A model generated the notes under the pieces. That model was not told the DNA's origin, searched no databases, and saw only the letters and a list, made by a program, of their open reading frames with translations. 64,000 nucleotides of DNA, taken from the NCBI GenBank assembly GCA_963747515.1, contig CAVVFN010000003.1, positions 62,001-126,000 of the forward strand, written 5' to 3'. Of the stretch, positions 52,861 through 61,655 are shown in pieces; position 1 is the first letter of the stretch; each line of letters starts with the position of its first letter. Source of the stretch: Mariniphaga sp963747515. GTDB lineage: Bacteria > Bacteroidota > Bacteroidia > Bacteroidales > Prolixibacteraceae. The position numbers were made by a program, and so were the translations under genes.

Positions 52861-54396
52861 TTAAAGCGGAATGTTACCGTGTTTTTTAGGAGGATTTGAT
52901 TTTCGTTTATTTCGTGTCATTTCCAAAGCGCCAATGATTTTTTTACGCGTATCTTTCGGATGAATAATTTCATCGATATAACCTAATGAAGCAGCTTTAT
53001 AAGGGTTTGCAAATTTTTCGCGGTATTCGTTGACTGCATTCACCCTTTCCTCATCAGAAAACTTGTTACGATAGAGAATATTAATGGCGCCTTCAGGTCC
53101 CATAACTGCAATTTCAGCTGTGGGATAGGCAAAGTTCAGATCGCCGCCGATGTGTTTGCTCGACATTACATCGTAGGCCCCGCCATAAGCTTTGCGAGTA
53201 ATAATGGTTATTTTAGGGACTGTTGCTTCTGAAAAGGCATATAGCAACTTTGCGCCATGTTTTATGATTCCCCCAAATTCCTGAGCAGTACCGGGTAAAA
53301 AACCAGGAACATCAACAAAAGTGATTAGCGGCAGGTTAAAGGCATCGCAGAATCTGACAAAGCGTGCAGCTTTGGTCGAGGAATTTATATCGAGCACACC
53401 TGCCAGATGAGCTGGCTGATTGGCTACAATTCCAACCGGATGGCCAGCAAAACGAGCGAATCCGCAGATAATGTTTTGAGCATATCTTGGCTGTACTTCC
53501 AGAAAATGTTTGTTGTCAATTACTATCTGGATGATTTCATGCATATCGTATGGTTTGTTCGGATCGGCAGGAACCATGTTCTGAAGGTTTTCATCAGTTC
53601 TGTCGGATGGATCGATAGTGGATTTTACCGGTGGATCTTCCATATTATTTGAAGGAAGAAAGCTGATGAGCTCTCGTATCATTACCAGGGTCTGCTCTTC
53701 ATCGGAGCCCGTGAAATGGGCTACACCGCTTTTTGTGCTGTGTGTTTTTGCACCACCTAGTTCTTCCTTGGTCACATCTTCGTGTGTAACCGTTCGAATA
53801 ACATCGGGGCCGGTAACAAACATATGGCTTTTCTCGTCCACCATAAAAATGAAATCGGTAAGAGCAGGTGAGTATACAGCACCTCCGGCACAGGCACCCA
53901 ATATGGCAGAGATTTGTGGAATGACACCAGATGAGATTACATTATTGTAAAAGATATCGGCATATCCGGCCAGACTTTCCACACCTTCCTGAATACGGGC
54001 GCCTCCCGAATCGTTAAGACCAATAACAGGTGCTCCCATTTGCAGGGCCATGTTTTGTATTTTTACTATTTTATCGGCATTAGCCCGGCTTAGTGATCCA
54101 CCAAATACGGTAAAATCCTGTGCAAAAACATAAATCAATCTTCCGCTGATTTTTCCATAACCGGCAATCAATCCATCACCCGGAATTTTTTTATTCTGCA
54201 TGTCAAAATCATGACTGCGGTGAGTTACCAGTTTGTCAACTTCATTGAACGTTCCGGGGTCGAGCAATTGAAGAATGCGTTCGCGCGCAGTTTTTTTACC
54301 TGCACTATGTTGCTTCTGAATACGTTCAATTCCTCCACCCAGCTCTGCTTTTTTATTTAATTCTTCGAGCTGATTGTATTTTTCATTTAAATCCAT
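52861..54396 (-). CDS. Acyl-CoA (propionyl/methylmalonyl-CoA) carboxylase, carboxyltransferase subunit
   Basis: A 511-residue biotin-dependent carboxyltransferase. The N half has RERILQLLDPGTFNEVDKLV, FAQDFTVFGGSLSRANADKI, and the acyl-CoA oxyanion loop GLNDSGGARIQEGVESL. The C half has FVDVPGFLPGTAQEFGGIIKHGAKLLYA, quoted as FVDVPGFLPGTAQEFGGII, and RKAYGGAYDVMSSKHIGGD. Together with the two following entries it forms a complete complex. It probably makes methylmalonyl-CoA from propionyl-CoA or works in the reverse, decarboxylating sense in propionate fermentation; no sodium-pump subunits are seen here. Confidence 0.93.
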   Translation of the reverse strand: MDLNEKYNQLEELNKKAELGGGIERIQKQHSAGKKTARERILQLLDPGTFNEVDKLVTHRSHDFDMQNKKIPGDGLIAGYGKISGRLIYVFAQDFTVFGGSLSRANADKIVKIQNMALQMGAPVIGLNDSGGARIQEGVESLAGYADIFYNNVISSGVIPQISAILGACAGGAVYSPALTDFIFMVDEKSHMFVTGPDVIRTVTHEDVTKEELGGAKTHSTKSGVAHFTGSDEEQTLVMIRELISFLPSNNMEDPPVKSTIDPSDRTDENLQNMVPADPNKPYDMHEIIQIVIDNKHFLEVQPRYAQNIICGFARFAGHPVGIVANQPAHLAGVLDINSSTKAARFVRFCDAFNLPLITFVDVPGFLPGTAQEFGGIIKHGAKLLYAFSEATVPKITIITRKAYGGAYDVMSSKHIGGDLNFAYPTAEIAVMGPEGAINILYRNKFSDEERVNAVNEYREKFANPYKAASLGYIDEIIHPKDTRKKIIGALEMTRNKRKSNPPKKHGNIPL

Positions 54397-54409
54397 ATAA
54401 TAAACAGGT

Positions 54410-54919
54410 TTATTCTATTTCAACTAGTATTTGATTGCCTTCGATGGTTTCGCCTTCTTTTACATTGACTTTTTTAATGATACCACTTGCAGGTGATTTG
54501 TACTCACTTTCCATTTTCATGGCAGAGATAATAACGACAGTTTCACCTTTTTGCACAACATCACCTTCTTTTAAAAGAACTTTTACCACTTTACCCGGCA
54601 TGGGAGAAATGATTATTTTTTCGAGGCTTACAGCTCCGTTTGAACTCCGGTTAATGAGATACCGGGCTTCTGCATCAATAATTTCAATATTATAGGAATT
54701 GTAAAGGGTATGTGCCGTATATTTTTTTGGCTGCATTTTCGGAACCAGTTCTATATTGTATGATTTTCCATTTTCAATAATTGAAAATGTTCCGTCAGGA
54801 GTATGCAGCAAATCAACATGATGTATTTTTCCATCCACTTCAATTTCAAGAATATTTCCATTCTGGCTAATCATTTTCACCAACGATGTACGATCATTAA
54901 TCTTTATTTCAAGTGACAT
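54410..54919 (-). CDS. Biotin carboxyl carrier protein of the acyl-CoA carboxylase
   Basis: A 169-residue carrier. The last 75 residues are a biotinyl domain with the biotin Lys in ISAMKMESEYKSPASG, preceded by ISPMPGKVVKVLLKEGDVV. The N-terminal part (about 1-95) is a beta-rich domain that docks to the other subunits, as in related propionyl-CoA carboxylases. It lies 13 bases before the carboxyltransferase gene and 8 bases after the biotin carboxylase gene. Confidence 0.92.
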   Translation of the reverse strand: MSLEIKINDRTSLVKMISQNGNILEIEVDGKIHHVDLLHTPDGTFSIIENGKSYNIELVPKMQPKKYTAHTLYNSYNIEIIDAEARYLINRSSNGAVSLEKIIISPMPGKVVKVLLKEGDVVQKGETVVIISAMKMESEYKSPASGIIKKVNVKEGETIEGNQILVEIE

Positions 54920-54927
54920 AAATTTCT

Positions 54928-56433
54928 TTAAAAATGATTAAAATAGGATGTTTTTTTCCATTTGCTTTGTGCGGGAGCAAATTCTTTATTGTTTTCCTGA
55001 ATCCGGTTGATCTTAGAAAAGTAGTCGATATAAGCTGCAATGACCACCATGTCGTCACAGGCAGAGCAGCTTTCTTCGGCCATTAAATGGGCCTGGTTTT
55101 TTTCTATGAAATGGGTATTGTAATTACCGGCAATAAAATCCGGAGTACTCATTATCCGCTCCAGGAATTTAATGGATGTTTTCACACCTGTAATTTTATA
55201 TTCATACAGCGCACGTCTCATTCTTCTGATTGCTTCATCCCTTGAACTTCCCCAAACAATCAGTTTCGAAATCATGGGGTCGTAATAAATGGGGATTTCA
55301 TATCCTTCATAGACATATCCATCGGTGCGCACTCCCAGTCCATGTGGTTCTGAGATTTTAAAGATTTTTCCGGGGCTAGGCATAAAGTTATTATCCGGAT
55401 CTTCTGCATAAATCCGGCATTCGATGGAATGGCCTCTTTGGATGAGTTGTTGCTGTTTAAAATCCAGGATATTTCCTTCTGCAATTTTTATCTGCTGCTT
55501 GACAAGATCAATGCCTGTTACTCTTTCAGTAATTGGATGTTCTACCTGCAGCCTGGTATTCATTTCGAGGAAATAATAATTCAGGTTGTCGTCAACCAGA
55601 AATTCAATAGTCCCTGCTCCTGAATAATTTACTGCTCTGGCTGCTTCAACGGCGGCATTGCCCATTTCTTCCCTAAGTTTGGGTGTCATAAGCGGGGATG
55701 GTGTCTCTTCTATCATTTTTTGGTGACGCCGCTGAACGGAACATTCCCTTTCGAAAAGATGAATGGCATTCCCATGATTATCACCCAGAATCTGGAATTC
55801 AATGTGATGCGGGGAAGAAATGTATTTTTCAATATATACAGCATCGTCACCAAAGGCTGTTTTTGCTTCAGAACGGGCTGCACGTACTGCTGAAATGATT
55901 TCATTTTCGCTATGTACCAGCCTCATGCCTTTTCCGCCGCCACCTGCCGATGCTTTTATCATTACAGGCAATCCTATTTTTCGTATTGCAGCCAGCACTT
56001 CCTCTTCGGATTCAACACTTCCTTCTGTTCCAGGCACAACCGGAATTCCGGCTTTGATCATTTTTTCGCGTGCTTTAATTTTATCTCCCATCTGCTCAAT
56101 AACTTCAGGGGAAGGGCCTATAAAAATTATTTTTTCCTGTTGACATCTTCTTGCAAAATGGGCATTTTCCGATAAAAATCCATATCCCGGATGAATGGCA
56201 ACTGCCCCACTTTTTTTTGCAGTATCCAATATCTTTTCAATGTTAAGGTAGCTTTCCGATGAAGGAGCACTTCCGATGTACCAGGCTTCATCGGCATAGC
56301 GAACGTGTTGGGAGGTCCTGTCGGCATCAGAAAAAACAGCCACAGTAGCTATATCCATTTCCCTGCAGGTTCGCATAATACGCACAGCTATTTCTCCACG
56401 ATTGGCAACCAGGATTTTTGTTATATCATGCAT
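54928..56433 (-). CDS. Biotin carboxylase subunit (AccC-like) of acyl-CoA carboxylase
   Basis: About 501 residues from the ATG at 56433. The ATP-grasp enzyme shows KILVANRGEIAVRIMRTCRE at the start, GFLSENAHFA, the glycine-rich ASAGGGGKGMRLV, ECSVQRRHQKMIEE, FLEMNTRLQVEHPITE and IECRIYAEDP. It carboxylates biotin on the carrier with ATP and bicarbonate. It is first of the three-gene operon. The C-terminus has an extension of about 50 residues past the usual AccC end. Confidence 0.94.
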   Translation of the reverse strand: MHDITKILVANRGEIAVRIMRTCREMDIATVAVFSDADRTSQHVRYADEAWYIGSAPSSESYLNIEKILDTAKKSGAVAIHPGYGFLSENAHFARRCQQEKIIFIGPSPEVIEQMGDKIKAREKMIKAGIPVVPGTEGSVESEEEVLAAIRKIGLPVMIKASAGGGGKGMRLVHSENEIISAVRAARSEAKTAFGDDAVYIEKYISSPHHIEFQILGDNHGNAIHLFERECSVQRRHQKMIEETPSPLMTPKLREEMGNAAVEAARAVNYSGAGTIEFLVDDNLNYYFLEMNTRLQVEHPITERVTGIDLVKQQIKIAEGNILDFKQQQLIQRGHSIECRIYAEDPDNNFMPSPGKIFKISEPHGLGVRTDGYVYEGYEIPIYYDPMISKLIVWGSSRDEAIRRMRRALYEYKITGVKTSIKFLERIMSTPDFIAGNYNTHFIEKNQAHLMAEESCSACDDMVVIAAYIDYFSKINRIQENNKEFAPAQSKWKKTSYFNHF

Positions 56434-56690
56434 TAACTTTGTCTTTTTTTTAAAATACACCAATTATTAACCTTGTTGTATTCAAAATGTTTAAAATTCC
56501 TATTTTTGGTTATTTTATGAGGCTCTAAAATTAAATCTCAGTCATTCTCCACCAAATAATGTAATGTTAATATTTGTAAATCTGCCATTTTTACCACAGA
56601 TTTATCAAATTCTTTTTGAATCGTGGAAATGCATGTTCAAAAAATACAACTCAAATCAGGTTTAAAGTTTTTTTGTTTCAGCAATCCTAT

Positions 56691-56698
56691 TATTTTTG
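56691..56698 (+). promoter_or_regulatory. -7 box before the DUF5916 gene
   Basis: TATTTTTG matches the TAnnTTTG element, 25 bases before the ATG at 56724. A TTTG at 56672 is too close (15 bases) to be an ideal -33. Confidence 0.5.
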
Positions 56699-56723
56699 AT
56701 ACTCCAAAAAAACTTTAACCTAA

Positions 56724-59348
56724 ATGAATTTTAAACAAATTCTTTTTGTGTTTTTTAATTTAATTTCACTGAATTCACAATCACAGGATTTCAATTATTC
56801 ACTTTCCGATGATTCTATGGTTAATCGGTATGCCAGTGAGAAGAAAATTTATTATGCCACTCGTACAACTTCAAAACCTAAGATAGACGGATATATTGAT
56901 GATGATTGCTGGCAGAAGGAAGGTAAATGGGAAGGAAATTTTATCCAACAGCAGCCTTTGCAGGCAAAAGCTGCATCACAAAAAACAAAGTTTAAAATTT
57001 TATTCGACGATACCCATTTGTTTGTTGCAATAGTTTGTTACGATAATGAACCTGATAAAATCAGGAATGTACTTGGCCGCAGGGATGAGATTATGGGTGA
57101 TATAGCTGGTATTGCCCTGGATTCCTATTTCGATAAACAATCAGCATTTGAATTTGATGTTACCGCAGCAGGGCAAAAGATTGATTTTATGCATTTAGGT
57201 GAACAGGGTTGGGACTATAACTGGGATGCTGTGTGGGATGGGAAAGCTACAAAAAGTGATAGTGCCTGGTTTGTTGAAATGCGTATTCCATTTAATCAAC
57301 TGAGATATGCAAATAACAGGAATCATGTATGGGGAATGCATATAATGAGATGGATTGACAGATTAAATGAAGAAGATCACTGGAAATTGATACCGGTAGA
57401 TGCTCCGGCTATGGTCTATATTTTTGGCGAATTAAAAGGGATAGAAAATATACCCAACAAACGAAATTTTGAATTGCTACCTTATATAAAAACAAAATAT
57501 TTACCTGCTCAGGGGAATCCGGATCATTATGCACTCTCTTCAGGTGCAGGTCTGGATGGGAAAATTGGTGTTACATCCAATTTTACGCTTGATTATACCA
57601 TTAATCCCGATTTTGGTCAGGTAGAGGCAGATCCTTCTGAGTTAAACCTTACATCATACGAAGTTTTTTACAATGAAAAGCGGCCATTTTTTCTGGAAGG
57701 GAATAGTATTCTCGATTATGAAACAGGTGGTGATCTTCTTTTTTATTCAAGAAGAATAGGGGCAGCTCCAGTTTATTATCCTGTTGCAGGCGATAATGAA
57801 GAACTGGAAATGCCCGATCGTTCGTCCATACTAAATGCCGTTAAACTAACTGGTAAAAATTATTCAGGTTTGTCACTTGGCCTTATTAATAGTATGACTT
57901 CACGTGAATATGCTGTAATTACTTCCGAAAGGCACAGGAGAAAAGAAGCAGTTGAACCATTTACAAATTATTTTATTGGAAGAATCAAACAGGATTTTAA
58001 TCATGGTAAAACTGTTCTGGGGGCAATGGGCACGTCTACATTTCGGGATATAAAGGATGAACAGCTCGATCGTCTTCCTAAAAGTTCACAGGTAGGAGGA
58101 ATCGATTTTCAGCATAATTGGTTGAATCGTAAATACTTTGTTGATTTTAAGAGCTTCTTTTCACAGGTGAACGGGAGCGAAGAAGCAATTGCTTCTCTGC
58201 AACTCGACTCACGGCATTTGTACCAAAGAGAAGATGCCGGACATATTGATTTTAATCCATCATTGAAGAGTATGGAAGGATGGGGGGGAGAACTGAAGGG
58301 TGGAAAACGTAGCGGAAAGTTGAGAATGACAGGATCATTTGATTGGAGATCACCTGGAGTTGAACTAAACGATGTAGGCTATTTGTGGCAGGCTGATTAT
58401 TTAAATCAGGGTGTGAATATGCGTTATTGGATAAATAAGCCTAAAGGTATTCTGAACAGCTATTATATCGAACTGGAGCAAATTCACAAGCGAAGTTTTG
58501 GAGGGGAAAAACTGGGAGATGAAATTTCAGGACGAATCCGGCTGCAGTTAAAAAATCTGTGGAAAGTGGATTTTATTGGTGGAAGGGAGATGTATCAGGT
58601 TGATACTCGTCAGTTGCGAGGAGGTCCTGCTTTACGAATCGACGGCAACAATTCAGCTCGGATTTTTTTCCAGTCCAACAGCAGTAAAAATCTTTTTCTG
58701 GGTGGCGGCCCACAATTTAAATGGAATGATGATAATATATCCTACACAGAGCAATACAGTATTTATGCCCAATTGTTAATCAATAACCAATTTAGTCTAA
58801 TATCCAATACAAGCGTTTCCTTTATGTCCAACAACAGTCAGTATGTAATGCAAAAATTAATTGCTGATAAACGGGAGTATATTGTAGGAACTATTGACAG
58901 AAAAACTATCTCCACCACAATAAGGGCTGAATTATTTGTCACACCAGAGCTTTCATTTCAATATTATGGGAATCCATATGCTTCAGTCGGAAAATATAAC
59001 AACTTCAGAAAGGTTGCCGATTCAAAATCACCAGAAATTACAAACCGGTTTTCCCCGCTAATAATTGAAACCGTGAATGGAGAGAGGATGCTGGTCGATG
59101 AAAACTTGAACTTGATACGAAACCTTTCGAGAGATAATCCTGATTTCAATTTCCAGGAATTCCGTTCCAATTTTGTTTTTCGTTGGGAGTATCAAACAGG
59201 TTCAACTTTTTATTTTGTTTGGACAAACAACCGTTTTAGACAAGAAAATTTTTATCAACCTTCTCTTTTTGAAAGCTTTAAAGGAATAAATAAGGTAAAA
59301 GCTGAAAATGCATTTATGCTGAAACTCATTTTTTGGTTTTCCATTTAA
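56724..59348 (+). CDS. DUF5916 outer-membrane-type protein with CBM9-like domain
   Basis: An 874-residue protein. A signal peptide (about 1-20, ends NSQSQ) is followed by a CBM9-like/DOMON-type beta-sandwich (about 40-215; KPKIDGYIDDDCWQKEGKWE, FKILFDDTHLFVAIVCYD). The DUF5916 region follows (YTINPDFGQVEADPSELNLT, EKRPFFLEGNSI, LFYSRRIG), then a long beta-barrel-like part ending in an aromatic strand (LIFWF). The family is common in Bacteroidota and some Gram-negative bacteria, probably in the outer membrane, with no proven function. It stands alone. Confidence 0.87.
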   Translation: MNFKQILFVFFNLISLNSQSQDFNYSLSDDSMVNRYASEKKIYYATRTTSKPKIDGYIDDDCWQKEGKWEGNFIQQQPLQAKAASQKTKFKILFDDTHLFVAIVCYDNEPDKIRNVLGRRDEIMGDIAGIALDSYFDKQSAFEFDVTAAGQKIDFMHLGEQGWDYNWDAVWDGKATKSDSAWFVEMRIPFNQLRYANNRNHVWGMHIMRWIDRLNEEDHWKLIPVDAPAMVYIFGELKGIENIPNKRNFELLPYIKTKYLPAQGNPDHYALSSGAGLDGKIGVTSNFTLDYTINPDFGQVEADPSELNLTSYEVFYNEKRPFFLEGNSILDYETGGDLLFYSRRIGAAPVYYPVAGDNEELEMPDRSSILNAVKLTGKNYSGLSLGLINSMTSREYAVITSERHRRKEAVEPFTNYFIGRIKQDFNHGKTVLGAMGTSTFRDIKDEQLDRLPKSSQVGGIDFQHNWLNRKYFVDFKSFFSQVNGSEEAIASLQLDSRHLYQREDAGHIDFNPSLKSMEGWGGELKGGKRSGKLRMTGSFDWRSPGVELNDVGYLWQADYLNQGVNMRYWINKPKGILNSYYIELEQIHKRSFGGEKLGDEISGRIRLQLKNLWKVDFIGGREMYQVDTRQLRGGPALRIDGNNSARIFFQSNSSKNLFLGGGPQFKWNDDNISYTEQYSIYAQLLINNQFSLISNTSVSFMSNNSQYVMQKLIADKREYIVGTIDRKTISTTIRAELFVTPELSFQYYGNPYASVGKYNNFRKVADSKSPEITNRFSPLIIETVNGERMLVDENLNLIRNLSRDNPDFNFQEFRSNFVFRWEYQTGSTFYFVWTNNRFRQENFYQPSLFESFKGINKVKAENAFMLKLIFWFSI

Positions 59349-59498
59349 TCACTAGTGACTTGTGGAATGGGGAGTTATATATTCTCTTTTTTGCTTCTTT
59401 CGGTCCTTTGGGTATATGGGATAGTTATCCTGCCTGATTGCGCCTGACAGGTATACTTTTCCTTTTCCGTTTTAAGGAATATTATTTCAGAAATTGCA

Positions 59499-59531
59499 TA
59501 AAAAAAGGGTTATCATTAACATTGATAACCC
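59499..59531 (-). terminator. Orphan minus-strand terminator
   Basis: GGGTTATCA (59507-59515) pairs with TGATAACCC (59523-59531). Only on the minus strand does a T run (seven bases) follow directly. No minus-strand gene lies upstream within 2 kb, so it may end a small RNA starting somewhere in 59532-59700. Confidence 0.6.
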
Positions 59532-59712
59532 GGTAGCTCATAGTTCCAGCTTAGTTAGACCTGTAATAAATATTGGCTTAACAGAGAAAAGGTAGTGTTT
59601 CAAATAACATTAATTTAACATGGTGTTAAAACTTTGCTAATATAATATAAATATGGCTCTAAAATAAAATATATTAAAAAAAATATTAATAAGTGTTAAT
59701 AACAAACGTTGT

Positions 59713-59720
59713 TATATTTG
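59713..59720 (+). promoter_or_regulatory. -7 box of the dehydrogenase promoter
   Basis: TATATTTG is a perfect TAnnTTTG match, 60 bases before the ATG at 59781. Confidence 0.55.
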
Positions 59721-59780
59721 TAAAAAGCTGATTTGTAATAAATCGGGTATTAATAAAAAAAGGCAATTTGACGGAGAAAA

Positions 59781-60827
59781 ATGAAAAAAATGAAAAAGAT
59801 AGTATTGACAGGTATACGGAAAATGGAAGTGATTTCAGTAGCTGAACCCATGGTAGCCAGGAATGATGATGTTAAAATCAGAATTTTGTCAATTGGAGTC
59901 TGTGGTTCTGATATTCATTATTACAGTGAAGGAAAAATTGGAACCCAGGTAGTAGAATATCCGTTTGCTGTTGGGCATGAATGTTCCGGAATAGTTGCTG
60001 ATGTGGGTATTGATGTTGAAAATGTTAAGGTAGGTGATTTAGTAGTTGTAGATCCGGCAGTGCATTGCAGGCATTGCGATCAATGTCTTAACGGCAGACC
60101 GCATACCTGTCGTAACAACAACTTTCTGGGGTGCCCAGGCCAGCTTGAAGGATGCTTGTCGGAATTTATTGTCATGCCTTCATATACTTGTTTTGCTGTT
60201 TCGGGTAAACTCAATCCGATACAGGCAGCCTTGATTGAACCCTTTTCCATTGGTATATATTCAGTAAAGCAGGCACATATTGAAGATGTCAATAGTTCTG
60301 TTCTGATATTTGGGGCAGGTCCAATTGGGTTAAGTATTTTAATAAAGCTGATGGCTGATGGAATTTCCAATGCCGGAATAGTTGAACCTTTGGAGTACCG
60401 ACTTAAAAAAGCTTCCCAAATTGGCGCCCGGTATTGTATTAATCCGGTAGTTGATGATGTAGGTGAAAAAGTAAAAGAGTTTGAAGAACTGTTGGTTGAT
60501 GTAGTATTCGAAGCCAGTGGGGAACAGGATGCTGTTTCTAATGGAGTAATGGCACTTAAACCGGGAGGTAAATTGGTGCTGGTAGGAATTCCATCCTCGG
60601 CACAATATACATTTGATATGGATCTGATGCGCCGGAAGGAGTTGACGGTTATAAATATTCGCAGACAAAACCATTGTGTGCAGGAAGCTATTGATTTAGT
60701 GGTAGATGGAAAGGTAAATCTGGAAATAATGGTTACTCATTTGTTCCCATTTGAAGAATCTGCGACTGCATTTGAAATGGTGGCAGGTTATAAAAATGGA
60801 GCCATTAAGGCAGTGATCAATTTGTAG
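59781..60827 (+). CDS. Zinc-dependent sorbitol/xylitol-type dehydrogenase
   Basis: A 348-residue medium-chain dehydrogenase. The catalytic zinc residues lie in GVCGSDIHYYSEG and AVGHECSGIV; the structural zinc cysteines in HCRHCDQCLNGRPHTC are present. The Rossmann motif is LIFGAGPIGLS. GSDIHYY and the EGCLSEFIV segment are typical of the sorbitol/xylitol/polyol dehydrogenase branch, so it likely oxidises a sugar alcohol with NAD. A second Met at 59790 is an alternative start. It stands alone. Confidence 0.9.
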   Translation: MKKMKKIVLTGIRKMEVISVAEPMVARNDDVKIRILSIGVCGSDIHYYSEGKIGTQVVEYPFAVGHECSGIVADVGIDVENVKVGDLVVVDPAVHCRHCDQCLNGRPHTCRNNNFLGCPGQLEGCLSEFIVMPSYTCFAVSGKLNPIQAALIEPFSIGIYSVKQAHIEDVNSSVLIFGAGPIGLSILIKLMADGISNAGIVEPLEYRLKKASQIGARYCINPVVDDVGEKVKEFEELLVDVVFEASGEQDAVSNGVMALKPGGKLVLVGIPSSAQYTFDMDLMRRKELTVINIRRQNHCVQEAIDLVVDGKVNLEIMVTHLFPFEESATAFEMVAGYKNGAIKAVINL

Positions 60828-61241
60828 TTATTAGTCGTGTTTAAAAATAGTAGCTGAAAGATGTTTTGGTACGATTGTTTGGCTAAAAGCATAAATTTCA
60901 AATAGAGAGCTTGATTTACATGCAAGATACAGTATCAAAATTTTAATTTATCCAGGATAAACTTCTGTTATTTTACCAGGCAACGATTTATGTAAATTAT
61001 TTGTTATTAAATTTCTGGTTTTTTTTTGACTGGAGATAAATTAAACAGCAATGAAGCTGGTCTTTTAAATTTCTATATTTACCTATAGTGATTTAAAATA
61101 ATATTTCCACAATATCAGCAAATTTCAATGAGCTTATCAGCAAAATATACCTTTCCATTCAGTATCCTTTATAAAAAGAATTTGTTGAACTTTTGATAAT
61201 TTTGAATTTTAATATCGACTGTTTAAATTCAAAACCAAAAG
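60828..61241. other. Intergenic region
   Basis: About 410 AT-rich bases between the dehydrogenase and a small protein gene. A short direct repeat TATCAGCAAA occurs twice near 61110-61145. I see no gene or RNA element. Confidence 0.4.
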
Positions 61242-61448
61242 ATGAAAAACAAGACTTATTTTAATGAACTAATTTTGGAATGTCCGCTCAATGATACGAT
61301 AGAGGAATGTATTTTTAACCCTTTTCGGAAAATGTCGCTTATTGAACTTATTAAAAACAGTCAAAATTTAAATTCTGAGGAACTAATTGATTTGCTGACG
61401 CAGCACAATGAGTGTTATAAAAAATATCAACGTAAAATTGCAGGCTGA
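61242..61448 (+). CDS. Small Cys-containing conserved protein, 68 residues
   Basis: The pattern LECPLNDTIEECIFNPFRKM at the N-terminus and a C-terminal helix EELIDLLTQHNECYKKYQRK with a HNEC motif recall a group of short Bacteroidota proteins with a CPL-x-C beginning and a H-x-x-C end. Three Cys and one His could bind metal. Soluble, no signal. Function unknown; I do not know a named family. Confidence 0.65.
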   Translation: MKNKTYFNELILECPLNDTIEECIFNPFRKMSLIELIKNSQNLNSEELIDLLTQHNECYKKYQRKIAG

Positions 61449-61655
61449 GATTGTTGCTAAAGACTCCATAAGTAAACACTTTATTAGATTCAATAAGTTT
61501 CTATAAAAGTTTGGAAAAAAGAAAACATCTGATGACAAATCCAGACAGTAATTTTCATTAACTGTTTCATTCCTTATTCAGGTATGATATATTGATAATT
61601 AAGCTGCCATTATTGCTGGATTTTGCCCAGCATCTATTTATTTATGACCTGCATT

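Larger units (their letters stand above)
59349..59780. other. Intergenic region with a minus-strand terminator
   Basis: About 430 AT-rich bases. They hold a hairpin with a minus-strand T run (59499-59531) and, to the right, the promoter of the dehydrogenase gene. No coding frame is convincing. Confidence 0.5.
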
